Positions 32,137 to 40,033 of a stretch of 64,000 nucleotides of DNA are shown here, piece by piece (within the stretch, counting starts at the first letter, position 1; every line of letters begins with the position of its first letter). Source of the DNA: Haliscomenobacter sp040403615 (GTDB taxonomy: Bacteria; Bacteroidota; Bacteroidia; Chitinophagales; Saprospiraceae); assembly GCF_040403615.1 (NCBI RefSeq), contig NZ_JBBAKG010000010.1, positions 37,290 through 101,289 of the forward strand, written 5' to 3'. The translations under genes were made by a program, and so were the position numbers. The notes below the pieces were generated by a model. That model was not told the DNA's origin, did no database searches, and saw only the letters and a list, made by a program, of their open reading frames with translations.

Positions 32137-33274
32137 GAAGGTAATTTAAGGCGTGAAGCAGGATGATGTACTGATCCTGGACAGTGTGCAGGTCGAACCG
32201 GGTTTGAGCCAATTCACGGCCATTTAATCCCATTTGCTGCAAAAACGAATAATTTTGTTGCAGCGCCTGGCGCAAGCTCGATTCCAGTTGAGCGGCGTTG
32301 CGGGGCTCAACCAACCAGCCGTTCCAGCCAGCCCGAACGGCATCTTGACAGCCGGGTACATCGGTAACGATCACGGGACGTCCCATCGACATGGCTTCGA
32401 GCACCGATCGGGGCATTCCTTCCCGATAGGAGGGCAAAACCACCACATGGGCTTTGGCAATCAAAGGGCGCACATCTTCCACTTGACCAAAGTATTTGAT
32501 GGTGCCTTTTTTGATCCATTGTTGCAGGAGATTTTTGTCAATGGCATCGGGATGTTCTGCCTGATGGCTTCCAGCTACCCAAAATTGAACCCCTGGGTTA
32601 TTTTTGCGGATGCGGGTCGCAGCGGCAACCAATTCGACCAGGCCTTTGTCGTACAACATTCTTCCCAAAAACAGGAACACAAATGGCTGTTTTCGAGGCA
32701 GGTAAGTCTTTGAAAAATGATCGGTATCCACTCCCGATCCTCCCACCACTACCCCTTGTCCGGGCTGGAGGATTTTCAAGGATTTTAGCAATTCATAATC
32801 CGATTGGTTGTGAAAAGCCACTTTCTCAACGGCCTGAAAAGCAAATTTGTACAAGCTCCGCACAATCCAGTTGAGCCAACTTTTGTGCAAAAAAGAATAG
32901 CCCAACCCTGTAACGGTTGGAATAATCGGTACCTGCAAAACATTGGCCACGATGCTGCCCATGATGTTGGGCTTGATGGTAAAGCTAAGAATGGTGGTGG
33001 GCTTTTCTCTCCGGATGATGGTGTACAACTCGTAGAGAAAACGCAGATCCTTGTAAGGGTTGGCTCCCAATGGAGCGAGGTGCTTCAAGTGGTGCAATCT
33101 GCAAAATTCCCATTTTTGAATAGCAGCAGAATACTTGTCTTGGGGAGCCAATACAAGCACATCATACCCCGCCTCAGCAAGATACTCAATGAGTTTCATC
33201 CTGAAATTGTACACATTCCATGCGGAATTGGTAATCAGGATGATTTTTTGTTTTTTTAAAAAAGTAAATTTCAT
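32090..33274 (-). CDS. Glycosyltransferase family 4
   Basis: A 394-residue GT4 enzyme. Opening KIILITNSAWNVYNFRMKLI is the acceptor-domain strand with the N-x-x-x-F/R pattern seen in capsule and exopolysaccharide transferases (EpsD/WbpU-like). The donor domain shows 'FVFLFLGRMLYDKGLVELVA', 'IKYFGQVEDVRPLIAKAHVV', 'LPSYREGMPRSVLEAMSMG' and 'RPVIVTDVPGCQDAVRAGWN'. The ATG at 33274 (MKFTFLKKQKI) is preferred over a 44-codon extension that is not family-like. It sits between manC and the methyltransferase gene, overlapping the latter by 47 nt. The 151-nt spacer to manC has only a small CTAAGATA/TATCTTAG hairpin at 33301-33331. Confidence 0.88.
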   Translation of the reverse strand: MKFTFLKKQKIILITNSAWNVYNFRMKLIEYLAEAGYDVLVLAPQDKYSAAIQKWEFCRLHHLKHLAPLGANPYKDLRFLYELYTIIRREKPTTILSFTIKPNIMGSIVANVLQVPIIPTVTGLGYSFLHKSWLNWIVRSLYKFAFQAVEKVAFHNQSDYELLKSLKILQPGQGVVVGGSGVDTDHFSKTYLPRKQPFVFLFLGRMLYDKGLVELVAAATRIRKNNPGVQFWVAGSHQAEHPDAIDKNLLQQWIKKGTIKYFGQVEDVRPLIAKAHVVVLPSYREGMPRSVLEAMSMGRPVIVTDVPGCQDAVRAGWNGWLVEPRNAAQLESSLRQALQQNYSFLQQMGLNGRELAQTRFDLHTVQDQYIILLHALNYLHAEAPTAPAESAAVF

Positions 33275-33425
33275 CAGATTCAATGGCATACTTCTACAGC
33301 CTAAGATAGCTTGAGGATCGCAGTATCTTAGATGCTGTTGTGGTGTTGAATTAAGCCAAAGGGTGATAAAAAAGAAGAGTGATGCGAAAAGACAATTTAT
33401 TCGCAACTATTTCTCAAAAATAGCA

Positions 33426-34511
33426 CTACAAGAAATTATTTCCAAATTTCAGTCCCAATTCTTCGGTTATTTTTTTGATTTCCTGTTCTTTTCCTTTCGG
33501 ATGAATCAGCAAAATATCGTCTTCATCTACGACGATGTAGTTTTCCAGGTCTTTGATCACCACCAATTTGTCTTTGGGTGCGCGCAACAAGCAGTCACTC
33601 ACATTGAACAACAAATTTGGCCCCAGGTTGGTGACGTTGTCTTTTTCATCCTTCTCAGCCTCTGCATGCAAAGAGCCCCAGGTACCCAAATCTGACCAGC
33701 CAAAACTGGAAGGGATGGTGTACACGTTGTCAGCCTTTTCCATGATGGCGTAATCAATCGAAATGCTCAAGGTATTCGGATACACCCGATCGATGTAGGC
33801 CTGCTCGTTGGGGGTGTTGTAATGCTCTGGTTCGGCGCCCAATACCGTGAGAATTTCATTGGAATGTTGGGCAAAGGAAGCCAGGAGGCTTTCTACCCTC
33901 CAAATGAAAATGCCTGCATTCCAGAGATAATCGCCACTTTCCAAGAAAGTCTTGGCCTGTTCAAGAGGTGGTTTTTCAGTAAACCGGAGTACTTTATGTA
34001 CTTCTCCTTCAACTGGAGTTTTGGTATAATTGATGTAACCATAGCCAGTATCCGGGCGGGTAGGCTGAATACCCAGGGTCAGGAGTGCATTGTTTTTTTC
34101 GGTAAAATCCAGGGCGGTTTGCAAGGATTTCACAAAATTGGCCTCATTGAGGATGATGTGATCCGAAGGTGCCACCACCAAATTGGCGTGTGGGTTGAGC
34201 GCTTGCAATTTTAATGCAGTGTAGGCGATGCATGGAGCGGTATTGTTGCGCGATGGCTCGCAGAGGATTTGGTTGTCGCTGATCTCGGGGAGGTGCTCTT
34301 TCACCAGTTCGCGATAGATGCCATTGGTGACGATAAAGATGTTTTCGGCAGGACACAGCTCGAGGAATCGCTCGAAAGTCATGCGCAAAAGGGACTTGCC
34401 AATTCCCAAAATATCCAGAAACTGTTTGGGACGTGCAGTACGGCTCGCTGGCCAAAACCGAGAGCCAACGCCGCCAGCCATAATGGCAACGTAGGTGTTG
34501 TTGTTGGGCAT
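33426..34511 (-). CDS. manC: Mannose-1-phosphate guanylyltransferase
   Basis: A 361-residue nucleotidyltransferase that makes GDP-mannose from mannose-1-phosphate and GTP. The pyrophosphorylase signature is AIMAGGVGSRFWPASRTARP with the active lysine in PKQFLDIL; later blocks are EPSRNNTAPCIAY, VAPSDHI, FTEKPPLEQAK, WNAGIFIW and SFGWSDLGTW. It has only the transferase domain plus a left-handed helix, without a fused isomerase. It starts the minus-strand polysaccharide cluster. Upstream, between it and the next gene, is the motif repeat at 34561-34596, pointing at its start codon. Confidence 0.93.
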   Translation of the reverse strand: MPNNNTYVAIMAGGVGSRFWPASRTARPKQFLDILGIGKSLLRMTFERFLELCPAENIFIVTNGIYRELVKEHLPEISDNQILCEPSRNNTAPCIAYTALKLQALNPHANLVVAPSDHIILNEANFVKSLQTALDFTEKNNALLTLGIQPTRPDTGYGYINYTKTPVEGEVHKVLRFTEKPPLEQAKTFLESGDYLWNAGIFIWRVESLLASFAQHSNEILTVLGAEPEHYNTPNEQAYIDRVYPNTLSISIDYAIMEKADNVYTIPSSFGWSDLGTWGSLHAEAEKDEKDNVTNLGPNLLFNVSDCLLRAPKDKLVVIKDLENYIVVDEDDILLIHPKGKEQEIKKITEELGLKFGNNFL

Positions 34512-34560
34512 TTGTTTCAGTTGATGATTATTCGGTAAAAATAATAATTAATACCATATA

Positions 34561-34596
34561 AGTATGACGCAAAAAAATACTTCCCGATTTTTTGAG
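34561..34596. repeat. Partial copy of palindromic element A (one arm)
   Basis: AGTATGACGCAAAAAAATAC followed by TTCCCGATTTTTTGAG nearly matches the left arm of element A (6563-6600) apart from small indels. The opposite arm and loop core are missing here. It lies 49 nt upstream of manC and ends next to the stop codon of the PHP-phospholipase gene. Confidence 0.8.
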
Positions 34597-34599
34597 CTT

Positions 34600-36543
34600 C
34601 TAGTTCTTGGCGGTCAAAAAGACCCGCAACTCCTCCAAACGATCGGTATTGATCAAATCAACACCCGCAGTTTGTAGGACTTTCCATACGTTTTCATTGT
34701 CTGGTGAAGCCCAAAATCGAAGTTTTTTGCCTTCATCGTGTACCCTCTTCAGCATTTCGTCCAGTTTCTGCTTTTCATCGGCAGGCATTTCGCCGCTGCC
34801 CCTCCATTTGAAATGATTGTGGTAATCGTCGCTGATGATGGGCATCAGATTGGGCGTGATATTTTTGCCCAAATCGTTGGGGCGGCCATCCAGACTGGCC
34901 AGGCGCTGACTTTGTTTGCGGAGGGTCTCGATGGGGCGATCGCCCGAAAGAACAACCTGAACCGGCGCCTCGTTGCAATTGCCATCCGTACACATTTTTA
35001 GGATGTCGGAATATTTTGCAAACAATTTTTCCAATGCCCGATAGCTTGCTTCTCCATTGACCTTGATGTCGATAAACAAGTAAAACGGAGCAAAGAAATC
35101 AGGATAAACTTTTCCGCCCATTTTTTGAATGTGGGCGCGCAGGGGGCGAAGGTACATTTGTTCCAGGGTACGGGCCGGACTGCGGAAATAAGGGCGGTTG
35201 TGCGCCACATACAAGGAATCGTTCATCAAAAACACATCGGCTTCCACGCTGGTGAATCCTTCTTTCAAGGCATCAAACAGGGGCCGGTTGTGCTCGTAAT
35301 CGTTGTGGGCGTGGGCATTTCGCAAAGGCGAAACAGGAGCGATTTCCGGCAGAGCAAAAGGCGCTACGGGTTGCGTCCAGGCCGTTTCCTTATCGCCTAC
35401 CTGATAGGGGTTTTCCTTGTTTTTGCTCGAAACGATTTTGGCGCGTACAAACCATTCATTGCCCGTCAAGGTATAGCTGATATTGGCGTCATCCTTGGCT
35501 TTGAGGTTGATTTCTTTGAGTACTTCGGCATTTTTTTTGCCTTTCAATACCCCAATAAACTGAATCTGGTAGGTTATGCCCCTTTCGGTTTTGAGGTGAA
35601 AGGAAATGGCCTTGCTCGATTGTGTCAATTGATCCAACTCAACGCCGGTGGTGGCATAAAACTGGCCCGCTTCCATGGCTTCTACGATTGCACCACCGTG
35701 CAAGGAATCGGTTTTGACCATCACCCAGCCCCGTCCGGTATTGCAATAATTGGCCCCAAAGTTGAAGTAGTCGTGGCTGTCGTCGGTAGCCAACCCGTAC
35801 AGGAGGGGTTGCCCGATTTGGACGTAATGCAGGTTGATTTCGTCCCATAGCGTTTCCATGCTCACGTGGGTTTTGTCGCCGTAATTGACAGCGGCAGGGT
35901 GGCCGTTGTACACTTCAAAGAAGCGCTCGTATTGTAGCCCCATCATGTCAGCAGGGCTAATGGCAAACTGAAAATTGGGGTGATTGATGTGCGGAAACAT
36001 AGGCTGCCCGGTGAGGCGCCGCTGTGCCATTACCGCGTTAATATTGCTTTGCATGACCTCGGTCACGCTGTTGCCAAACTGCGTCAAAACCACCCCTTTG
36101 ATGTTGGTGGCATTGAGGTGAATGGGTTTGCCTTTGTATTGGGAAGAGATCTCTTCGCTCTGCACGATGAGGAATCGGCCGGGTTCCTGAAACAACGGTG
36201 CGTATTCCTTCAGGGTTTTGAGGCGCACGTGCAGGGAGTCATTGCCTTTTTTTTCGAAATTCACCCAAGCTGGGCCGTATTTTTCGAGGTATTTGTTGAA
36301 AGCCCTTCGTCGTTGAGGGGCTTTGGGGAGCCATTGCCAACGCTGGCCGTCTTGCAAGGTATTGTGGTCGGAAAGGGCTACAAAATTATAGCCATGCTCT
36401 TTGTACCAGGCCATAATCATTTCTGGGTAATCGTCACCGTCACTCCACAAAGAGTGGGTGTGGAGGTTGCCCTTGTACCATTTTTGGGCACACAAAGGGC
36501 TGATTATACAGAGGAGAATGGATAACAGCAGTATTTTTTTCAT
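34600..36543 (-). CDS. Secreted PHP phosphoesterase fused to a PI-PLC/GDPD-like domain
   Basis: A 647-residue exported protein (signal peptide MKKILLLSILLCIISPLCAQ). Residues 22-300 are a PHP-type metal-dependent phosphoesterase (GNLHTHSLWSDGDDYPEMI, FVALSDHNTLQDG, FPHINHPNF, GLATDDSHDYFNFG). After a beta-rich linker (about 300-400), residues 410-647 resemble phosphodiesterases of the PI-PLC/GDPD barrel type (NAHAHNDYEHNRPLFDAL, SVEADVFLMNDSLYVAHN, LFIDIKVNGEASYRAL, AGVDLINTDRLEEL). The two-domain fusion suggests stepwise degradation of a phosphodiester substrate such as phospholipid headgroups or teichoic-like polymers, in the periplasm. A promoter lies at 36565-36595. Confidence 0.85.
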   Translation of the reverse strand: MKKILLLSILLCIISPLCAQKWYKGNLHTHSLWSDGDDYPEMIMAWYKEHGYNFVALSDHNTLQDGQRWQWLPKAPQRRRAFNKYLEKYGPAWVNFEKKGNDSLHVRLKTLKEYAPLFQEPGRFLIVQSEEISSQYKGKPIHLNATNIKGVVLTQFGNSVTEVMQSNINAVMAQRRLTGQPMFPHINHPNFQFAISPADMMGLQYERFFEVYNGHPAAVNYGDKTHVSMETLWDEINLHYVQIGQPLLYGLATDDSHDYFNFGANYCNTGRGWVMVKTDSLHGGAIVEAMEAGQFYATTGVELDQLTQSSKAISFHLKTERGITYQIQFIGVLKGKKNAEVLKEINLKAKDDANISYTLTGNEWFVRAKIVSSKNKENPYQVGDKETAWTQPVAPFALPEIAPVSPLRNAHAHNDYEHNRPLFDALKEGFTSVEADVFLMNDSLYVAHNRPYFRSPARTLEQMYLRPLRAHIQKMGGKVYPDFFAPFYLFIDIKVNGEASYRALEKLFAKYSDILKMCTDGNCNEAPVQVVLSGDRPIETLRKQSQRLASLDGRPNDLGKNITPNLMPIISDDYHNHFKWRGSGEMPADEKQKLDEMLKRVHDEGKKLRFWASPDNENVWKVLQTAGVDLINTDRLEELRVFLTAKN

Positions 36544-36564
36544 GACCTATTTGGCTTTGAAACC

Positions 36565-36595
36565 CAAAGGTCTGGAATCTGGGGGATTTGACAAA
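36565..36595 (-). promoter_or_regulatory. Promoter of the PHP-phospholipase gene
   Basis: Reading the minus strand, TTTG (36595-36592) is followed by exactly 19 nt and then GACCTTTG (36572-36565). The spacing equals the Bacteroidota -33/-7 arrangement; the -7 box differs from TAnnTTTG only at its first base. The start codon is 22 nt downstream. Confidence 0.55.
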
Positions 36596-36741
36596 TTAAT
36601 TTTTGGTTTTTACCACAGAGAAAACCGAGAAGGCCAAAGATGGCGCAGGTTTAGCCGTTCTATTCCAAACAAAAATATTTCCTTATCTTTACTACGGTTC
36701 ATTCAGAACGACCATTTACTTACAACCAAACGAAAACAAAC

Positions 36742-37134
36742 ATGTGGAAGGAATTTAAAGAATTTGCCTTGTCAGGCAGTCTGATCGACACGGCTATTGC
36801 CTTTGTAATGGGTGCAGCATTTGGAAAGGTAGTCACTGCCTTTGTGGAAAAAATGTTTGCGCCAGTAGTCGGCTTACTGTTGGGTGGCATTAACCTGGCC
36901 GACAAGAAATGGGTACTCAAAGCCGCCGTAGGCGACGCACCTGAAGTGGCCATTGCCTGGGGTGCCTTTATAACTGCCAGCATCGACTTTTTGGTGGTGG
37001 CCTTCATCATGTTCCTGGTCATCAAAGGGATCAATGCATCCAAGCGCAAAGCAGTGGAAGCAGCACCAGCCGCTCCTGCTGGCCCAACAGACATTGAGTT
37101 GTTGGGGGAAATCCGGGATTTGTTGAAGAAGTAA
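36742..37134 (+). CDS. mscL: Large-conductance mechanosensitive channel
   Basis: A 130-residue MscL: N-terminal amphipathic MWKEFKEFALSGSLIDTAIAF, pore helix TM1 (VMGAAFGKVVTAFVEKMFAP), TM2 (FITASIDFLVVAFIMFLVIK) and a C-terminal helix (DIELLGEIRDLLKK). It forms a homopentameric channel that opens under high membrane tension to release osmolytes. Length is typical. The alanine/proline-rich linker (EAAPAAPAGPT) before the C-terminal helix is common in the family. The 198-nt upstream spacer has a near-consensus TATCTTTA box at 36684-36691. A hairpin follows the gene. Confidence 0.96.
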   Translation: MWKEFKEFALSGSLIDTAIAFVMGAAFGKVVTAFVEKMFAPVVGLLLGGINLADKKWVLKAAVGDAPEVAIAWGAFITASIDFLVVAFIMFLVIKGINASKRKAVEAAPAAPAGPTDIELLGEIRDLLKK

Positions 37135-37144
37135 GTTTTAGTTA

Positions 37145-37190
37145 TTAAGTATTGGGTCGCTTCGACTTCGCTCAGCGGCCCAATACTTAA
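37145..37190. terminator. Hairpin between convergent mscL and lipoprotein genes
   Basis: TTAAGTATTGGGTCGCT (37145-37161) and AGCGGCCCAATACTTAA (37174-37190) pair over 17 positions with one G-U. The loop contains CGACTTCGCTC, the same motif (as GAGCGAAGTCG) found in the korA-korB hairpin. Likely a bidirectional terminator made from a dispersed repeat. Confidence 0.65.
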
Positions 37191-37200
37191 AACAGAAACA

Positions 37201-38064
37201 TTACATCTTCACCTTCGACTCAGCCCACCATTCTTCGTTCTCCCAATAGTTGTCCCAGCCCAGGCTGCGGTATTTTTCGTTGATCTCTACATCGCGTTCG
37301 CCGATGGAGAACTCTTTCAGGATATCATTGGCAAAGCGGAAAAGGTCTTTTGACCAAATCACAGGTTTGGATTTGCCGGTTTTGTAGCTTGTCCAGGTAC
37401 CATCATAGCGGATGCCACTGCCTTGATTGGGGGTAGCCGAGAAAAACCAGAGTTCGATCGGCGCTTTGTCGTAGGAACCAAAATCCATTTTCAGTTTTCC
37501 AGTGAATTTTCCCGAGTATTTACTCAAGCTGTCTTCGGCGAGGGTAAAGGTGCCGTTGGTAGAGTAGATGCGTTGTACGCCCATGTCGCCTACCTCTTCG
37601 GTATCCAAGTTGGGATCACTCACCTGCGCCAAGCTGTCCAGGCGGAGGGTACCTTTGAAAGCAGTAACTACTTTCTTGTGGCGGTTTTTACCGGTAATGT
37701 GATAGAGGAAAGGATCTTTGGCGTCTTTGGTTACTTCTGAAAAATAGAATTCAATTTTGTAGCGGTCTTCCCCGTAAAAACCCAGTTCAGCCCAGTCGTG
37801 GCTTACAACGACATTGGACAAATCTAGGGTATCCAGAATGCTGTGCATGCCTGCACTGGGAAGCCATTTCAAAGTAATTGGTTTAATTTCGTTTTCGGCA
37901 ATGTCTTCTGAGCGGAGGGTATCTGCCCCTTCGGCATGGGTAGTCAGCGGCGTTGGTTCTTCGGTTGATTGTTTGGCTGCTTTTTGGGTGCATTGCATCA
38001 TGCTGAAACAGCAGAGCGCAAAAGCAGTCACAAACAAGGAAATCTGCAAAAGTTGTTTTTTCAT
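37201..38064 (-). CDS. Putative lipoprotein of unknown function
   Basis: A 287-residue protein with an N-terminal hydrophobic signal and lipobox-like SMMQC (Cys25), so likely an envelope lipoprotein. After a Thr/Glu-rich linker, the body is mixed alpha/beta with many aromatic residues (LGFYGEDRYKIEFYFSEV, FTGKLKMDFGSYDKAPIELW, YDGTWTSYKTGKSKPVIW) and ends in a tryptophan-rich segment (WDNYWENEEWWAES). I do not recognise a domain. It begins 9 nt after the DUF2306-like gene on the same strand, so the two form an operon. Confidence 0.75.
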   Translation of the reverse strand: MKKQLLQISLFVTAFALCCFSMMQCTQKAAKQSTEEPTPLTTHAEGADTLRSEDIAENEIKPITLKWLPSAGMHSILDTLDLSNVVVSHDWAELGFYGEDRYKIEFYFSEVTKDAKDPFLYHITGKNRHKKVVTAFKGTLRLDSLAQVSDPNLDTEEVGDMGVQRIYSTNGTFTLAEDSLSKYSGKFTGKLKMDFGSYDKAPIELWFFSATPNQGSGIRYDGTWTSYKTGKSKPVIWSKDLFRFANDILKEFSIGERDVEINEKYRSLGWDNYWENEEWWAESKVKM

Positions 38065-38073
38065 GGTATTGTT

Positions 38074-38778
38074 TTATGTTGGTGTTTTAAAGTTGTCAGA
38101 ACCAAACATGCTTTTGAGCATAAACGCTGCCCAACCCAAATAAATGAGCACATCGGCCACAAAAAGATTGCCCACCCAGGAGAGCCAGGTCACGGTCAGG
38201 TAGGTTTCGATGGGCTTGGTACCCAGGTAATAAAACAGAATATAGCTCTCGGTGCGCAGGCTCATGGCCGCAGTTGTTACCGCCAAACTGCGCAGCATGG
38301 CGTTGGCGTGTTTTTCCCATTGCTTTTGGCGGGCGTATTGCCAGGCTTGCCAAGTAAAAAGCCACCAGACGATGCACTGAAAGGTAAAACCTACCCGCGC
38401 GGCCAGTCCACCATTGGCATAAATGGCCAGACCCAATCCTGAAGGGCAAGCCAGCACCAAAATGACCAATACGTAAACAAGCCCTAGCCAGCGGTGCAGC
38501 AATGGCCAGCGGCGGTACAAAGCTGGAATAAGCTGTAATGCACCAGTTGTCATCGCAAACCAACTGCTGGCAATGTGGATGTAAAAGGAACCCTGGAAAA
38601 GAGGTTTGTCAAGTACCGCATCTGTCTTTGTGCCTAAAAAGCCATGCAAAGGATTGAAACTGAAATAAGGGATGATTTTGGTGCCCATGAGGCAGGCAAA
38701 GGCTAGGATACTTGCCGCAACGACAAGTAAGAGATTCTCGAGAAAAATGTGAAAATTGCGGTTAATGGTTGCTGGCAT
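38074..38778 (-). CDS. DUF2306-like polytopic membrane protein
   Basis: A 234-residue inner-membrane protein with about six to seven hydrophobic helices. Landmarks are 'FYIHIASSWFAMTTGALQLI', 'RRWPLLHRWLGLVYVLVILV', 'SGLGLAIYANGGLAARVGFT', 'WWLFTWQAWQYARQKQWEKH' and 'SLAVTTAAMSLRTESYIL', which fit the DUF2306 family with its two conserved histidines (H-R-W-L-G-x-V-Y and K-H-x-x-M). Function unknown; a haem- or quinone-linked role has not been shown. The ATG at 38778 is chosen over a longer frame because a promoter box lies just upstream. Confidence 0.82.
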   Translation of the reverse strand: MPATINRNFHIFLENLLLVVAASILAFACLMGTKIIPYFSFNPLHGFLGTKTDAVLDKPLFQGSFYIHIASSWFAMTTGALQLIPALYRRWPLLHRWLGLVYVLVILVLACPSGLGLAIYANGGLAARVGFTFQCIVWWLFTWQAWQYARQKQWEKHANAMLRSLAVTTAAMSLRTESYILFYYLGTKPIETYLTVTWLSWVGNLFVADVLIYLGWAAFMLKSMFGSDNFKTPT

Positions 38779-38825
38779 AGTTTGTTTCAGGGGTTTAATT
38801 TTCCGATCAACCCCGATATATCTTC

Positions 38826-38833
38826 CAAAAGTA
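38826..38833 (-). promoter_or_regulatory. Bacteroidota -7 promoter box for the DUF2306 operon
   Basis: On the minus strand TACTTTTG matches TAnnTTTG exactly, 48 nt upstream of the ATG at 38778. TTTG copies occur upstream near 38843-38851 but at shorter spacing than the usual 19 nt. Confidence 0.5.
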
Positions 38834-39026
38834 CAAAAAACACAAAACAAACGCCAGGAGAAATATTTACTGGGTTTTCACAGGGAACTTCCAGTTACAA
38901 TCTCTGATTGTCAAAATTACACTTTCTCTCCGAAGGGCGATAAAAAAACAAATGTTCATTTTGCCCCAATACCAAGGTCTTTTTCTGATCTCCTGCCGTC
39001 TACACACGAGAAGTCCAATTTTTCTT

Positions 39027-39034
39027 TACCTTTG
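39027..39034 (+). promoter_or_regulatory. Bacteroidota -7 promoter box for the polyprenyl synthetase gene
   Basis: TACCTTTG, an exact TAnnTTTG match, lies 31 nt upstream of the ATG at 39065 and argues for that start rather than the long open frame that begins at 38756 inside the divergent gene. Confidence 0.6.
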
Positions 39035-39064
39035 TACCAATATTTTACCTTCCGATACTGGGAT

Positions 39065-40033
39065 ATGTCGCTGGATACCATTAAGAAGCCAATAGATCAG
39101 GAACTTATCAAGTTTGAACAGCATTTCAAACAATCCATGCGCAGCTCTGTTCCGCTGCTGGACAAAATCACCTATTACATTGTACGCCGCAAAGGGAAGC
39201 AAGTCCGTCCGATGTTTGTTTTTCTGGCTGCTCAGGTATGTGGGGGGGTTGTGGAAGCAACTTATGTTGCCGCCTCCCTGGTTGAACTGCTCCATACCGC
39301 AACTTTAGTACACGATGATGTAGTGGACGATTCCATGGAACGCCGGGGATTCTTTTCGGTCAATGCTTTGTGGAAAAATAAAATTGCAGTGCTGGTTGGT
39401 GATTTTTTGCTTTCCCAAGGGTTGCTTTTGGCCATCCGCAACAAGCAGTTTCGAGTACTCGAAATTGTATCTGATGCCGTAAAAGCCATGAGTGAAGGCG
39501 AATTGCTGCAAATTGAAAAAGCCCGTCGACTCGACATCAAAGAAGAAATTTATTACGAGATCATACGCCAAAAAACCGCTTCGCTCATTTCTTCGGCCTG
39601 CCAGGCTGGAGCTGCTTCGGCTACTACCGACGAGGATGCCATTGAGCGCATGCGCCTATTTGGAGAAAAAATTGGCCTTGCCTTTCAAATTAAAGATGAC
39701 TTATTTGACTTTGGTGTCGATGATGTAGGCAAGCCCTTGGGAATCGACATCAAGGAGAAAAAGATGACCTTGCCCCTGATTTATGCGCTCAATGAAAGCG
39801 ACGCCAGTACGCGCCGACACATCATTGGTTTGGTGCGCCGCCACAATGAAAACCCCGAAAAAGTCAAAGAAGTAATCGAGTTTGTCCGCCAAAGTGGAGG
39901 CATCCAATACACCGAAAAGGTGATGCTGCGTTTCCGGCAAGAAGCATTTGATATTTTGGAAACTTTCCCGGAATCAGCATCCAGAACGTCGCTCCGAGAC
40001 CTGGTGACTTTTGTAACCGAGCGAAAGAAGTGA
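39065..40033 (+). CDS. Polyprenyl (octaprenyl-type) diphosphate synthase
   Basis: A 322-residue trans-prenyltransferase extending allylic diphosphates with isopentenyl diphosphate. First aspartate-rich motif LVHDDVVDDSMERRG (about residues 84-98), second motif FQIKDDLFDFGVDD (about 210-223) followed by GKPLGIDIKEKKMTLPLIYAL; the basic GKQVRP block (about 43-48) is the IPP site. Length and motifs fit long-chain synthases supplying menaquinone or cell-wall lipid carriers. The stop codon TGA directly abuts the convergent site-2 protease stop (TGATCA, no spacer). Confidence 0.92.
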   Translation: MSLDTIKKPIDQELIKFEQHFKQSMRSSVPLLDKITYYIVRRKGKQVRPMFVFLAAQVCGGVVEATYVAASLVELLHTATLVHDDVVDDSMERRGFFSVNALWKNKIAVLVGDFLLSQGLLLAIRNKQFRVLEIVSDAVKAMSEGELLQIEKARRLDIKEEIYYEIIRQKTASLISSACQAGAASATTDEDAIERMRLFGEKIGLAFQIKDDLFDFGVDDVGKPLGIDIKEKKMTLPLIYALNESDASTRRHIIGLVRRHNENPEKVKEVIEFVRQSGGIQYTEKVMLRFRQEAFDILETFPESASRTSLRDLVTFVTERKK

